Assembly: GCF_020524545.1 (NCBI RefSeq)
Contig: NZ_JAIVLG010000002.1
Coordinates: 186,001 to 250,000, forward strand
Reading direction: 5' to 3'
DNA from: Microbacterium paraoxydans
GTDB lineage: Bacteria > Actinomycetota > Actinomycetes > Actinomycetales > Microbacteriaceae
Length of the DNA: 64,000 bases
Shown here: in pieces, positions 1-9,553 of the stretch
Position numbering within the stretch: the stretch's first letter is position 1
How the letters are laid out: the number at the start of each line of letters is the position of its first letter
Program-made: the position numbers and the translations under genes
The notes under the pieces: generated by a model
Seen by the model: only the letters and a program-made list of their open reading frames with translations
What the model was told of the DNA's origin: nothing
Databases searched by the model: none

Positions 1-2378
1 GTGCACCCACCCTGCACCGTCTGGGTATCCAGGCCTTCGAGCCGCAGCTCGTCGAGGGTAAGGCCATCCAGCTGCACCCGCTCGTCTGCGCGGCGTTCAA
101 CGCCGACTTCGACGGTGACCAGATGGCCGTGCACCTGCCCCTGTCGGTCGAGGCTCAGGCCGAGGCCCGCGTGCTGATGCTCGCGTCGAACAACATCCTG
201 AAGCCGTCTGACGGCCGTCCGGTCACTCTGCCTTCGCAGGACATGATCATCGGTCTGCACCACCTGACCACGGTCAGGGAGGGTGCGGACGGTGAGGGTC
301 GTGCGTTCGGTTCGGTGGGTGAGGCGATCCTGGCCAAGGACGAGGGCACCCTCGACCTGCAGGCGAAGATCCGCATCCGCATCCCCGGTCTGACCTTCCT
401 CGAGGGCGAAGCTCCCGAGGGCTACGAGCGTCACGGTCTCGTGGACGCTTCGCTGGGTCAGGCGATCTTCAACGACACGCTGCCCAAGGGCTACCCGTTC
501 GTTCGCGAGCAGGCCGACAAGAACAAGCTGTCGCAGATCGTCAACAAGCTGGCCGAGGAGTACCCGAAGGTCGAGACGGCTGCGTCGCTGGACCGCATCA
601 AGGACGCCGGCTTCTACTGGGCCACGCGCTCCGGTGTGACCGTCGCCCTGAGCGACATCCTCACCCCGCCGAGCAAGGGCGAGATCGTCGCCGGCTACGA
701 GAAGCAGGCCGCGAAGGTCCAGTCGCAGTACGAGAAGGGTCTGACGACCGACGCCGAGCGTCGCCAGGAGCTCATCAAGATCTGGACCGAGGCGACCGAT
801 GAGGTTCAGGCCGCCATGCGGGCGAACTTCCCGGAGAACAACACCATCAACCGAATGGTGTCCTCTGGTGCTCGTGGTAACTGGCTGCAGATCCGGAACA
901 TCGCCGGTATGCGTGGTCTGGTGAATAACCCCAAGGGTGAGATCATCCCGCGTCCGATCATCTCCTCGTACCGCGAGGGTCTGTCGGTGGCGGAGTACTT
1001 CATCGCGACGCACGGTACCCGTAAGGGTCTCGCCGACACCGCTCTGCGTACCGCGGACTCGGGTTACCTGACCCGTCGTCTGGTGGATGTCTCGCAGGAT
1101 GTCATCATCCGCGAAGAGGACTGCGGCACGTCGAAGGGCCTCGAGCTCCCGATCGCCGCTCCGAACTCGCAGGGTGAGCTCGTGCGCGACGCGAACGTCG
1201 AGAACTCGGTGTTCGCTCGTACGCTGGCCTCCGACGTCGTGAGCGAGTCGGGCGAGGTGCTCGCCGCCGCCGGTGACGACGTGGGTGATGTGCTGATCGA
1301 CAAGCTCGTCGGTCTGGGTGTCGAGAGCATCAAGGTGCGCTCGGTCCTGACCTGCGACTCCGCCGTCGGTGTCTGCGCGCAGTGCTACGGCCGTTCGCTC
1401 GCGACCGGCAAGACCGTCGACATCGGCGAGGCCGTCGGCATCATCGCGGCCCAGTCGATCGGTGAGCCCGGTACCCAGCTGACGATGCGTACCTTCCACA
1501 CGGGTGGTTCGGCATCGGCGGATGACATCACGCAGGGTCTTCCGCGTGTGCAGGAGCTCTTCGAGGCGCGTACCCCCAAGGGTGCGTCGCCGATCGCCGA
1601 GGCCGATGGTCGCATCACGATCGACGAGACCGACAAGGGCAAGAAGGTCATCCTCACGCCCGACAGCGGCGACGAGCCGGTCGTCTACCCGGTGCTGAAG
1701 CGCGCGACGCTTCTCGTCGAGGATGGCCAGCACGTCACGGTCGGTCAGCCCCTGCAGGTCGGCACGCTCGACCCCAAGGAGATCATGCGTGTCATGGGTG
1801 CTCGCGAGGTGCAGCGTTACCTCGTCGGCGGCGTCCAGGGCGTGTACCGCTCGCAGGGTGTGCCGATCCACGACAAGCACATCGAGGTCATCGTCCGTCA
1901 GATGCTCCGCAAGGTCACCGTCGTCGATCACGCCGACACGACTCTGCTCCCGGGCGAGATGGTTGACCTCAAGCGCTACCAGTCGATCAACCGCGAGGCT
2001 GTGTCCGAGGGCAAGCGCCCCGCGTCCGGCCGTCCGGAGCTGATGGGTATCACGAAGGCGTCGCTCGCGACCGAGTCGTGGCTGTCGGCCGCCTCCTTCC
2101 AGGAGACGACCCGCGTGCTCACCGAGGCTGCGATGCAGGGCAAGCGCGACCCGCTGGTCGGTCTCAAGGAGAACGTCATCATCGGAAAGCTCATCCCTGC
2201 CGGGACCGGTCTCTCGAAGTACCGCGACGTCACGGTCGAGGCCACCGAGGAAGCCAAGAGCGAGCGCTACCCGAACCGGATCTTCGCGTCCGACGGTGCG
2301 TACGCCGACGGCGACTTCGGCTACGTCGACTTCGACGCGTTCTCTACGGACGACATCACGCCCGGTACGTACAACTGA
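1..2378 (+). CDS. rpoC: DNA-directed RNA polymerase subunit beta' (3' part)
   Basis: C-terminal part of the largest catalytic subunit of RNA polymerase; the gene runs off the left edge and reads in frame from base 3. The catalytic Mg-binding motif NADFDGDQ is encoded at 99-122. Further on come the trigger-loop/bridge-helix region and a zinc-binding cysteine group ([11 protein letters not shown], around 1350-1385), followed by the [16 protein letters not shown] segment (around 1465-1510). The gene ends with TGA at 2376-2378 and is followed within 20 bases by a strong terminator, so it is the last gene of the rpoBC unit. Identification is certain; only the 5' end is missing. Confidence 0.99.
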   Translation, partial: APTLHRLGIQAFEPQLVEGKAIQLHPLVCAAFNADFDGDQMAVHLPLSVEAQAEARVLMLASNNILKPSDGRPVTLPSQDMIIGLHHLTTVREGADGEGRAFGSVGEAILAKDEGTLDLQAKIRIRIPGLTFLEGEAPEGYERHGLVDASLGQAIFNDTLPKGYPFVREQADKNKLSQIVNKLAEEYPKVETAASLDRIKDAGFYWATRSGVTVALSDILTPPSKGEIVAGYEKQAAKVQSQYEKGLTTDAERRQELIKIWTEATDEVQAAMRANFPENNTINRMVSSGARGNWLQIRNIAGMRGLVNNPKGEIIPRPIISSYREGLSVAEYFIATHGTRKGLADTALRTADSGYLTRRLVDVSQDVIIREEDCGTSKGLELPIAAPNSQGELVRDANVENSVFARTLASDVVSESGEVLAAAGDDVGDVLIDKLVGLGVESIKVRSVLTCDSAVGVCAQCYGRSLATGKTVDIGEAVGIIAAQSIGEPGTQLTMRTFHTGGSASADDITQGLPRVQELFEARTPKGASPIAEADGRITIDETDKGKKVILTPDSGDEPVVYPVLKRATLLVEDGQHVTVGQPLQVGTLDPKEIMRVMGAREVQRYLVGGVQGVYRSQGVPIHDKHIEVIVRQMLRKVTVVDHADTTLLPGEMVDLKRYQSINREAVSEGKRPASGRPELMGITKASLATESWLSAASFQETTRVLTEAAMQGKRDPLVGLKENVIIGKLIPAGTGLSKYRDVTVEATEEAKSERYPNRIFASDGAYADGDFGYVDFDAFSTDDITPGTYN

Positions 2379-2393
2379 GTACTGAGTGAGTGA

Positions 2394-2424
2394 GAAGGCC
2401 CCAGGCGATTCGCCTGGGGCCTTC
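2394..2424 (+). terminator. Rho-independent terminator after rpoC
   Basis: Perfect inverted repeat with 15-nt arms (GAAGGCCCCAGGCGA and its complement) closing on a very short loop, followed by TTCTTCG. It starts 16 bases after the rpoC stop codon. Confidence 0.9.
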
Positions 2425-2445
2425 TTCGTGTCGGTGGGGTGGCCC

Positions 2446-2504
2446 TTCGAATCGCGCAACTGGTCGCATCTCGGCCCGAGATGCGACCAGTTGCGCGATT
2501 CGAA
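2446..2504. repeat. 59-bp perfect palindrome
   Basis: Two 29-nt arms (2446-2474 and 2476-2504) are exact reverse complements around a single C at 2475. The arms begin TTCGAATCGCGCAACTGG. It lies between the rpoC terminator and the PfkB gene and is much longer than the terminator needs. It has no T-tract, so a second terminator is less likely than a REP-like element or a protein-binding or cruciform site. Confidence 0.85.
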
Positions 2505-2567
2505 AGGCTGTCAACGGAAGACGCGCTCGACGATGCCCGAGGCGTGGCCACTTGGTAGTGTCGGCGG

Positions 2568-3497
2568 GTGAGCAACGAGACTACTTCTGCCGGTTCCGTG
2601 GTCGTGATCGGCGATGCGCTGATCGACGAGATAAGGGACGACGCCGGCGTACGAGAGCTCGTCGGCGGCGCTGCGCTCAACGTGGCTGTCGGGCTGCGGC
2701 GCCTCGGTGTTCCGACGACGCTGATCGCGATGGTGGGCGACGACGAGGCCGGTGGGCACATCCGCGAGTACTTGGCTGACCACGGGGTGCGCCTGATCGC
2801 GAGCGTGGCCCCGCTCGGCTCGTCCCGGGCGATCGTGCAGCGGGCGGCTGATGGTGAGCCGCAGTACGTCTTCAACGAAGCCGCACAGCAGCGCAGCATC
2901 CGCTACTCCGACGAGGCGCGTCAGGTGATCGCCGATGCCGGTCTGGTCGCGATCAGCTGCTTCCCCTTCGACGTGCCGACCGAGGTCAATGCGCTCGTCG
3001 ACGCGCTGGGCGATTCGCGCGTGGCGGTCGATCCCAATCCGCGAACGGGCATGCTCAGCGACCGGGAGGAGTTCGTCCGCGGGTTCGAGCGCCTCGCGGC
3101 TACGGCGGCCATCGTCAAGGTCGGAGCGGACGATGCGGCGATCCTCTACGACGGTGACCTCGACGCGTTGCGCGTGCGTTTGCGAGGGCTCGGTGCTGCT
3201 GCAGTCCTTGCAACGGCGGGTGCCGACGGCGCGACGGTCGATGCGGATGCAGGCATCGTGTCCGCGCCGATCGCGCAGCTCCCAGGAGCCGTGATCGACA
3301 CCGTCGGCGCGGGCGATGCGACTCTCGCCGCCGTCTCCGAGGGCCTGGTCGACGCTTCTCCGTCAGACGCGGGGGAGTGGCGTGCGCTGCTGCAGCGGGC
3401 CATGGACGTCGCCGCCGCGACCTGTCGCGCGGAGGGTGGTCTGCTGCGGACACCGGAGTCTCTCGCGGACGCTGGGCGCGGTGTGAACGGCAGCTGA
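2568..3497 (+). CDS. PfkB-family carbohydrate kinase
   Basis: Predicted cytoplasmic ATP-dependent sugar kinase of the ribokinase/fructokinase (PfkB) superfamily, 309 aa, the usual length. The N-terminal part has GDALIDE, where the family binds sugar with an Asp, then GGAALNVAVGLRRLG. The C-terminal PfkB signature DTVGAGD is at residues 244-250, and its last Asp is the expected catalytic base. The start is GTG at 2568. It stands alone between the rpoC terminator and tRNA-Tyr, so context does not give the substrate; fructose is a common guess for this subgroup but is inference only. Confidence 0.9.
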   Translation: MSNETTSAGSVVVIGDALIDEIRDDAGVRELVGGAALNVAVGLRRLGVPTTLIAMVGDDEAGGHIREYLADHGVRLIASVAPLGSSRAIVQRAADGEPQYVFNEAAQQRSIRYSDEARQVIADAGLVAISCFPFDVPTEVNALVDALGDSRVAVDPNPRTGMLSDREEFVRGFERLAATAAIVKVGADDAAILYDGDLDALRVRLRGLGAAAVLATAGADGATVDADAGIVSAPIAQLPGAVIDTVGAGDATLAAVSEGLVDASPSDAGEWRALLQRAMDVAAATCRAEGGLLRTPESLADAGRGVNGS

Positions 3498-3583
3498 CGG
3501 TTCGATTTCTTGCACCCGCTTCGGGCAGGTATGCTTGTCTTTCGTGCCCCCGGTTGGCTGTTCAAGTCGGACGGGTGCGCTCT

Positions 3584-3668
3584 GGCGAGTTACCCAAGCG
3601 GCCAAAGGGATCTGACTGTAAATCAGACTGCTCTGCATTCGGGGGTTCGAATCCCTCACTCGCCACCA
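3584..3668 (+). tRNA. tRNA-Tyr (GTA)
   Basis: Class II tRNA with a long variable arm. The acceptor stem GGCGAGT pairs with ACTCGCC. The anticodon stem TCTGA/TCAGA closes the loop CTGTAAA, giving anticodon GTA at 3618-3620. The T-arm is GGGGGTTCGAATCCCTC. The 3' CCA is encoded. It marks the left side of the accessory region. Confidence 0.97.
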
Positions 3669-3726
3669 TGGGCCATTCCCGGATCTCGAGGATTTTGTTC
3701 TCGTATCTCAGAAGGCCAGGTCACAA

Positions 3727-3760
3727 GAAGAAAGCCACCGGAATCCCGGTGGCTTTCTTC
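3727..3760 (+). terminator. Terminator after tRNA-Tyr
   Basis: Inverted repeat with 15-nt arms (GAAGAAAGCCACCGG and its complement) around the loop AATC, followed by GTTTCC. The arms are A-rich on the left and T-rich on the right, so it could work in both directions. Confidence 0.9.
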
Positions 3761-3820
3761 GTTTCCATTGAAAATCCGGTCGGCGCCGTCGGTGGCGCCA
3801 GGTGATGACAGGATGAGGGG

Positions 3821-4376
3821 GTGAACGAGCTAACGCTGCGAGACGCTATCGCGATCTGGGACCTCCGTCCCAACGACTGGGCGGGTCCGTACACAACCAC
3901 GAGGAACGTGCCGTTAAAGTCTCCCGGCGACCTCAGCGACCACGAGGTCGGGGCGCTTCGAGGGATCGACCTGAGTCTCCTCGGCTGTCGCGAGCGCATC
4001 CGTCTACTCGACATCATCGCGATCCGTGATTCGGGACGCGAGCGCGCTGAAGCGGCGCCGCGCTGGCGCTACGTGAAGTACATCGACGCCTTCACCATGG
4101 TGAGGGCCCCTGTTCGCGGCTCTCGCTCTCATGGTTTTCATCGCATTGTCGTCGGATGTCAGAGCGCTGCAGGACGCTGCCGAGCAGTCGCTGCATGAGT
4201 GGAACACGTTCCTTGGTTCGTCCTCGCTTCGGCTGAAGGGAGAGAGGGGTGAGGGGCGACCGCACGATTACCCGTCCCGTTTCGCGGTGACCTCTGACAA
4301 CGAAGTCCGTCGTCCGCATGTTCACTCCGTCCGTGCGATGTGGCCGCCCAGGTACAGCAGCAGCGCCCGCACGTGA
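3821..4376 (+). pseudogene. Frameshifted hypothetical gene
   Basis: I do not recognise this gene. Frame 2 reads from GTG 3821 (purine-rich AGGATGAGGGG just upstream) through about 95 residues to MVRAP. Frame 0 then opens with LFAALALMVFIALSSDVRA, a clear membrane-segment-like sequence with no start of its own. Deleting one C from the GGGCCCC run at 4104-4110 joins the two as MVRALFAALALMVF. This points to a one-base insertion, either a real mutation or a sequencing error. After about 4220 the second frame loses protein-like composition, so the 3' end may also have been lost where the adjacent accessory genes joined. Confidence 0.5.
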
Positions 4377-6742
4377 GGTGCCGACTCGTTAAGCGATTCG
4401 AAACCGTCTCCGTACATCTCTCTCACCTGGATGAGCAACGAGGCCAGCGGGCGCTCCTTGACCCGCAGCCCCGATGAGCCACCTTCATCAAGCCCCTCGG
4501 CCAACGCGAGAAGAAACTCATAGGCGGCATCTCCAGCTTCCCCGCCGATGTTCGACAGCACGAACCACAGGAGGTCGGCGACAGCTCGACTGGCATCCTC
4601 ATCGGTGGTGTAGTTCAGCTCCCCAGGCTCAGATGCGCGGATGAGGGCTGCTTGGATGACTGGATCGTTGAAGCGGTCGAACACCGCGGGATGGAGTGCG
4701 TAACCGTGCCTGCGAGCGGTGATCGTGCGACTCTCGATGTGCGGACTGCGGCGTCGAGACTCATAGAGTAGATGTGCGACGGTGGCGTAGATCTCCGCGT
4801 GGGTGGGAACCGCATCGCTGTCGTGAGTCGTCCAGTCGAACGGCCAGAGAGCAAACTTCGCGTTCACCTGCGCAATCACACCGGTCTCGCCTGCGCCCAT
4901 GAACAGGGTTGACCCGTTCAATAACGCGAGTGCCTCCAAGCGTCGTTCGAGCGCGGCGAGAAGGTGCGCGTCGCTGTTGTTGGCGAGGAGCCACGCGCCG
5001 ACCGTTCGCAGCGTGGCGTCCTCGCGGCCCCATGGTGTCTTCGACCCAGGAAAACGCGGCTCACGTGGGAGCTTCCACACATAGTTGAGCTTGCTGGTTT
5101 CAGAGTCGCTCACGCGCTTAAGAGTTTTCTCCAGCATGTCCCACGTTGTTGAGGATTCCGGGTGCGCCGCCGCGACGAAGTACCGGAGGTGGAACTTGCC
5201 GGTGACCTTTCGTAGGTCCCGGCTGACAGACGTGAACTGCCGGCCGGAGCCGAGAACAGCTGCACACACCAAAATGGTCCCGCCGTCGAGATCGTGGAGG
5301 CTCGCTGCTCCGGCTTGGCGCCATTCCCGCCAGGTCGCAGGCTCGTCCTTGACGACTTGGAGATTGTTCTCCGATTCGGCCCCGATCAGCTCGTCGGCGA
5401 GCATCTGCCCTAGAGCGGTGGAGTCGTCATCCAGGAGCGAGACGACGGCAACGACGTCGCCCTCGGCGGCGTGCTTGGCAGCTGCGATGATCTGCTGCGA
5501 TACCGGCGAGGTGGAGTCTGTGAAGAGATGCCCTAGTCGGGTAGACACGCCATGTGGCGACGGGCCGGCGGATGTGCCGCGGTCGAAGGTGATGGCATCA
5601 AGACCGAGAAGGTCGTCGAAGTAGTTTGAACCGTCGAAATGGGTGATCTCGCTCGGCTTCCGTCCTGGGCCAGATACCCCACGTAGGGGACGTTCTGTGA
5701 ACGACGGCATACGCAGGTCCAGCTCGCTGGTGGCAGGGAAGAACGAGTCTCCATCGAGGTGAATCTCCCCGCTGCCGATGTTGCAGGCTTGGCAATCGCC
5801 GGTGTTGAAAGTCTTGTAGGGAGCGATGCGGGACGCTCGAACGGAGGGGTGGGCCTTCAGGTCCCGGTCACTGAGGTCGCACAGCACGAGCCCTGACTGC
5901 CCAGGCCAGTGATCGGCTGAGATGTAGAAGAGCGTGATCACCTGGTCATCGGTGACCTTCTTCTTCGATATCACGCGACGCGCGAGCGACCCACTCGTAG
6001 AACCGGATACGAGAACGATGTCCTGCGGCTCTGGTCGAAGGTTGGGCTCCAGGCCGTTGTAGCCACCGAAGGTCTCGATGCGGTGGCGGCCGGTGATGCC
6101 CGCGCGACGAAGGAGGTCCGCGTAGGCGTAACCGACAACGGAGATCGCAGCGGTATCGACCCAGATGGTCGAGTCTCCGGTAGGAGCTGCGAGCCTGCGG
6201 AGGAGAGCCATCGCCACAAAGTACGCGTGGTGAACACGGGACACTGCCTGGGAGGTCCGGATGAAGTGCTCGGAGTGGCTCCCGCTGGGATGCGTGAAAT
6301 GGAACCCGGCGGCAGCGGTAGCAAGAGCTTCGGAGTCTCGGAAGAGCTGCCGAAGGCCGTCTTGCACGACGTCGTGCGCGGTGTCTGCCGTGACAGGGTG
6401 AGGATGTGTGTCATCACGTAACTGCTCGTGGAAGGTGCCGTGCACATCGATGCTGAAAAAACGGTACTCACGGGGTGCGGAGGCGTCGCCATCGTCTCCG
6501 AAGCGTTCAGAGGCGCGCAACGCGGTGACCAGCGGTAGGAGGTCCTCAGGGAACACGAACCACACTTCCGACACCTCATGCCGCGGTCTCAGGTAATCGC
6601 GCAGTGGGCCAAGGAATGTGTCGGCGGCGGAGAAACTTAGACCTGTCCAATGGACGGCGATAAACGTGGGGAACCCATCCCGGTCGACTTCGGTGGTGAA
6701 CAGGTAGCGGTGCTCGTCGACGGCAGTTCGCTTCTCGCTCAC
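4322..6742 (-). CDS. Orotate-PRTase-like two-domain protein, coupled to a GHKL ATPase
   Basis: Large protein of about 806 aa with GTG start at 6740-6742, chosen because it overlaps the TGA of the upstream gene by 4 nt (GTGA). Residues 147-168 (FHFTHPSGSHSEHFIRTSQA...) resemble the substrate end of orotate phosphoribosyltransferase. VVGYAYADLL (202-211) fits the following helix. VLVSGSTSGSLARRVI (243-258) occupies the PRPP-loop position, but the usual acidic pair is replaced by Ser. A CQAC motif follows at about residue 313. A second PRTase-like stretch contains GGTILVCAAVLGSGRQF. The remaining ~300 residues are helical and unassigned. Enzymatic activity is uncertain because the PRPP loop is atypical. 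The gene is co-transcribed with the ATPase gene and may form a signalling or defence pair with it. Confidence 0.75.
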   Translation of the reverse strand: MSEKRTAVDEHRYLFTTEVDRDGFPTFIAVHWTGLSFSAADTFLGPLRDYLRPRHEVSEVWFVFPEDLLPLVTALRASERFGDDGDASAPREYRFFSIDVHGTFHEQLRDDTHPHPVTADTAHDVVQDGLRQLFRDSEALATAAAGFHFTHPSGSHSEHFIRTSQAVSRVHHAYFVAMALLRRLAAPTGDSTIWVDTAAISVVGYAYADLLRRAGITGRHRIETFGGYNGLEPNLRPEPQDIVLVSGSTSGSLARRVISKKKVTDDQVITLFYISADHWPGQSGLVLCDLSDRDLKAHPSVRASRIAPYKTFNTGDCQACNIGSGEIHLDGDSFFPATSELDLRMPSFTERPLRGVSGPGRKPSEITHFDGSNYFDDLLGLDAITFDRGTSAGPSPHGVSTRLGHLFTDSTSPVSQQIIAAAKHAAEGDVVAVVSLLDDDSTALGQMLADELIGAESENNLQVVKDEPATWREWRQAGAASLHDLDGGTILVCAAVLGSGRQFTSVSRDLRKVTGKFHLRYFVAAAHPESSTTWDMLEKTLKRVSDSETSKLNYVWKLPREPRFPGSKTPWGREDATLRTVGAWLLANNSDAHLLAALERRLEALALLNGSTLFMGAGETGVIAQVNAKFALWPFDWTTHDSDAVPTHAEIYATVAHLLYESRRRSPHIESRTITARRHGYALHPAVFDRFNDPVIQAALIRASEPGELNYTTDEDASRAVADLLWFVLSNIGGEAGDAAYEFLLALAEGLDEGGSSGLRVKERPLASLLIQVREMYGDGFESLNESAPHVRALLLYLGGHIARTE

Positions 6743-8106
6743 GGCGCCACCTCGAAGTCGACGGGGTACGCGATGGTGACAGCTGTTCCCACCCGCGGGC
6801 CAACCATGAAGTCCTCGGCGGCGGGGATCCAATCGAGAATCAGGGACGGAGGTGGCGTCGCACCGGGTTTCAACGGTTCGAAGGGGCGGACAATGAAGTT
6901 ACGGAGCATCTCCACGGTCCCCGTGCGGACGGACATGAAACCGTTGAGGTTCGTCAGGCTCTGCTGCACGCGAGCTAACCCGATGTCGCCAAGATCAACA
7001 CGACGTCGCTTGAGGTTCTTCGCCAGAGCAGCAGTCAGGTAACGGATCTCGGTCTCCTTCGTCAGGAGATGCCTCTCGTTGAGGCTCTCTGCGACGGAGC
7101 GGGCAAGACCAATCCCGCTGTCGATGATGGTGGCGGTGCCGAACACCGCGCGTGTGACGTTGTACCCGGTCTCGCGCTCAGCGAGGCGAGCAGCGTCGCG
7201 CACGTAGGCCACAAAGTTGTGGTCGAACGTCGTTGCGGCGGTGATCTCGTTCGGGTCATAACTGTATTCGCGGAAGGTGAACGAACGGCAGTTCGCCCCG
7301 GTCCGTCCGCCGGCGAGGTCCGAGGCGTGCCATTCGGTGTTCTGCACGAGTTCGAACAGAATCTCCCCAACCTCGTCCTGGATAGGCTTCGGCTGCTGTC
7401 GTACCTTGGTGGCGAGAGATAGAGCGACGCCGCGCACTTGAGGAACGCGCTGCGCAAGGTTGCGGAACTCATCTCCGAACTCTGCAGGGTGGCCGGACGG
7501 GTACCGGGTTCGGGTGATGTGCGTGGGGTTGGTCGCAGGTACTGCTTCCTCGGCCAGCTCTGTGAGTGGACCGCGCACGGGCGCAGTTCGTGTCGGCCAC
7601 AGGTCGTGATACAGGGTGCGCGCGGTTTCCTCGATGCTCGGCTCACCCTCCCATTCCGCGTGCAGTTCGGGGCTGGTGCGGTTAGTGAGAGTCTGTGCCG
7701 CGAGCAGGATGCTTGATGTTTCTGAGCCATCTCCGTAATGGGTGGCGAGTATGTTGCGGGCAGCGAGTTGCTCCCTCCCCAGCGCCTTCATCTCGCTCGT
7801 GACGTCTTCGCCATCTACGGTGATGCGCTCGGCGAGGTAAAGCGCAAACAGCTCTACGTCCGACAGCGCGTGCTTGCCTTGAGCGCGAGCCACGGCAGCG
7901 GGAGTCACCTGCAGTACACGCCCTGTCATGTTCTGACCCCAGGTCAGCACGAGCTGCACCCACATGCTGTATTGCCCAGCGGTGAGGGGGCGGAGTGCGT
8001 CGTCCATGGAAAGCGTGGCGTCGGAACCCTCGTCGCTGTCCATCTGCTCATGCCACTCGCGCAGTTCAGCACGGGACGTCCTCGGAGTAAGTCGGAACTG
8101 CAGCAT
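6739..8106 (-). CDS. GHKL (HATPase-fold) ATP-binding protein
   Basis: Protein of 455 aa. Start ATG 8106 was chosen because AGGAG lies 6 nt upstream; the longer in-frame extension to 8226 lacks this. The C-terminal half carries GHKL ATPase boxes: N-box ELVQNTEWH (252-260), G1 box IIDSGIGLARSV (327-338), and a G2-like segment DIGLARVQQSLTNLNGF (374-390) followed by a glycine-containing strand. This is the ATP-binding fold of Hsp90, gyrase B, histidine kinases and MutL. No kinase, receiver or transmembrane segment is seen. The N-terminal ~200 residues are unassigned. It is the first gene of a two-gene operon with 4-nt overlap, so the two products are probably made in fixed ratio and act together. 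Confidence 0.8.
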   Translation of the reverse strand: MLQFRLTPRTSRAELREWHEQMDSDEGSDATLSMDDALRPLTAGQYSMWVQLVLTWGQNMTGRVLQVTPAAVARAQGKHALSDVELFALYLAERITVDGEDVTSEMKALGREQLAARNILATHYGDGSETSSILLAAQTLTNRTSPELHAEWEGEPSIEETARTLYHDLWPTRTAPVRGPLTELAEEAVPATNPTHITRTRYPSGHPAEFGDEFRNLAQRVPQVRGVALSLATKVRQQPKPIQDEVGEILFELVQNTEWHASDLAGGRTGANCRSFTFREYSYDPNEITAATTFDHNFVAYVRDAARLAERETGYNVTRAVFGTATIIDSGIGLARSVAESLNERHLLTKETEIRYLTAALAKNLKRRRVDLGDIGLARVQQSLTNLNGFMSVRTGTVEMLRNFIVRPFEPLKPGATPPPSLILDWIPAAEDFMVGPRVGTAVTIAYPVDFEVAP

Positions 8107-8235
8107 GCGGTCTCCTGATCTGCGCATTCGGCCAGCATATTGAGGGCGAGCGTCGAGGCTCAAAGTACACGTTCTCGGGGTTCTATGGCGCTTGCCTACG
8201 TGCTCTATGCGCTTAAGGATCGGCAATCCTCACGG

Positions 8236-8260
8236 TGACTCGCCCCGGCGTGTCCGGAGA
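8236..8260 (+). repeat. Left terminal inverted repeat of the IS3 element
   Basis: 25 bp starting TGACTCGCCCCGGCG; it matches the reverse complement of 9554-9578 at 24 of 25 positions. Confidence 0.9.
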
Positions 8261-8286
8261 CATGATTCCTTGGAAGGATCTGTCTC

Positions 8287-8610
8287 ATGGGACGTCCCAG
8301 CAAGTACCCGCGCGAGCTTCGTGAGCGCGCTGTCCGTATGGTCGCCGAGCTGCGGCCCGACTATCCGAGCGAGTACGCGGCGATGACCGCGACCGCGCAG
8401 ATGCTCGGCATCGGCTCGCCAGAGACGATTCGCACCTGGATCCGCCGCAATCAGGTCGACACGGGCGAACGCCCCGGCGTGACCACCGAGGCGTCGGAGG
8501 AGATTAAGCGACTAAAGCGCGAGAACGCCGAGCTTCGGCGGGCAAACGAAATATTGAAGGCGGCCTCGGCTTTCTTCGCGGCCGAACTCGACCGGCCACT
8601 GAAGCGATAG
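8287..8610 (+). CDS. IS3-family transposase OrfA
   Basis: 107-aa DNA-binding subunit. An N-terminal helix-turn-helix (YPRELRERAVRMVAEL, then AQMLGIGSPETIRTWIRR) is followed by a leucine-zipper-like helix (EEIKRLKRENAELRRANEIL). The C-terminus FFAAELDRP is typical of the point where IS3-family OrfA shifts frame into OrfB. The gene appears intact. Confidence 0.93.
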   Translation: MGRPSKYPRELRERAVRMVAELRPDYPSEYAAMTATAQMLGIGSPETIRTWIRRNQVDTGERPGVTTEASEEIKRLKRENAELRRANEILKAASAFFAAELDRPLKR

Positions 8611-8681
8611 TCGCGTTCATCGACGCGCATCGGGAGCGATCCGATGGTGGGCTGCGATGGGGTGTCGAGTCGATCTGCGAC

Positions 8682-9539
8682 GTGCTGACCCAGCACGGCG
8701 TGAAGATCGCCCCATCGACCTATCACGACGCGCGAGGGCGCGGGCCCTCCCCTCGGGAGGTGTCTGATGAGCGGTGGAAGCCGATCATCCTGGCCACCTG
8801 GCAGGGCCACCGGCGGGTGCTCGGCGCCCGCAAGCTCTGGCTGCGGTTGCGTCGCGACGGACACGACATCGCCCGCTGCACGGTAGAACGCCTCATGCGC
8901 GACCTCGGCATCACCGGCGTCGTCCGCGGGAAGCGGAAGCGCCCGGTCGATACGGATCTGCGGGAGACCAGACCGGCCGACCTCGTCGACCGACACTTCG
9001 CCAGGTTCCGCACGAACCAGCTCTGGGTCGCCGACTTCACCTACGTCTGGACATGGTCCGGATGGGTCTACGTCGCGTTCGTGTTCGACGCGCACTCCCG
9101 CCGCATCCTTGGCTGGCGCGCCGCCACCAGCATGGCCACCCCGCTCGTGCTCGACTGCCTCGACATGGCGCTCTGGACACGGAGGCGTGAGGGCATGCTC
9201 GGATTCGCCGGGCTCACGCATCACACCGACGCCGGCAGCGTCTACACCTCGATCACCTTCACCAACCGGCTCGTCGACGAGGGAATCGACGCGTCGGTCG
9301 GGTCCGTCGGCGACGCATACGATAACTCGCTCGCGGAATCACAGATCGGGCTCTACAAGTCCGAACTCATTCACCATGACGGTCCGTGGCGGGACGTCGT
9401 TCAGGTCGAGGCGGCGACCGCGTCGTGGGTGCTGTGGTTCAACACCCACCGCACCCACGGCTCCATCGACGACCTAACGCCCCTCGAGGTGGAGCAGCTC
9501 GACTACGCTCGCAACGAACCGGTCGAGAGAGCCGGCTGA
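8682..9539 (+). CDS. IS3-family transposase OrfB (integrase core)
   Basis: Catalytic part of the transposase. The first usable start in this frame is GTG 8682, but OrfB homology begins earlier (TEAIVAFIDAHRERSDGG, from about 8598), consistent with expression by -1 frameshifting from orfA. The DDE catalytic residues are visible: Asp in WVADFTYVW, Asp in HHTDAGSVY, Glu in NSLAESQIG. The core is full length and shows no internal stop, so the element may still be active. Confidence 0.92.
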   Translation: MLTQHGVKIAPSTYHDARGRGPSPREVSDERWKPIILATWQGHRRVLGARKLWLRLRRDGHDIARCTVERLMRDLGITGVVRGKRKRPVDTDLRETRPADLVDRHFARFRTNQLWVADFTYVWTWSGWVYVAFVFDAHSRRILGWRAATSMATPLVLDCLDMALWTRRREGMLGFAGLTHHTDAGSVYTSITFTNRLVDEGIDASVGSVGDAYDNSLAESQIGLYKSELIHHDGPWRDVVQVEAATASWVLWFNTHRTHGSIDDLTPLEVEQLDYARNEPVERAG

Positions 9540-9553
9540 CACCAGCAATTCGC

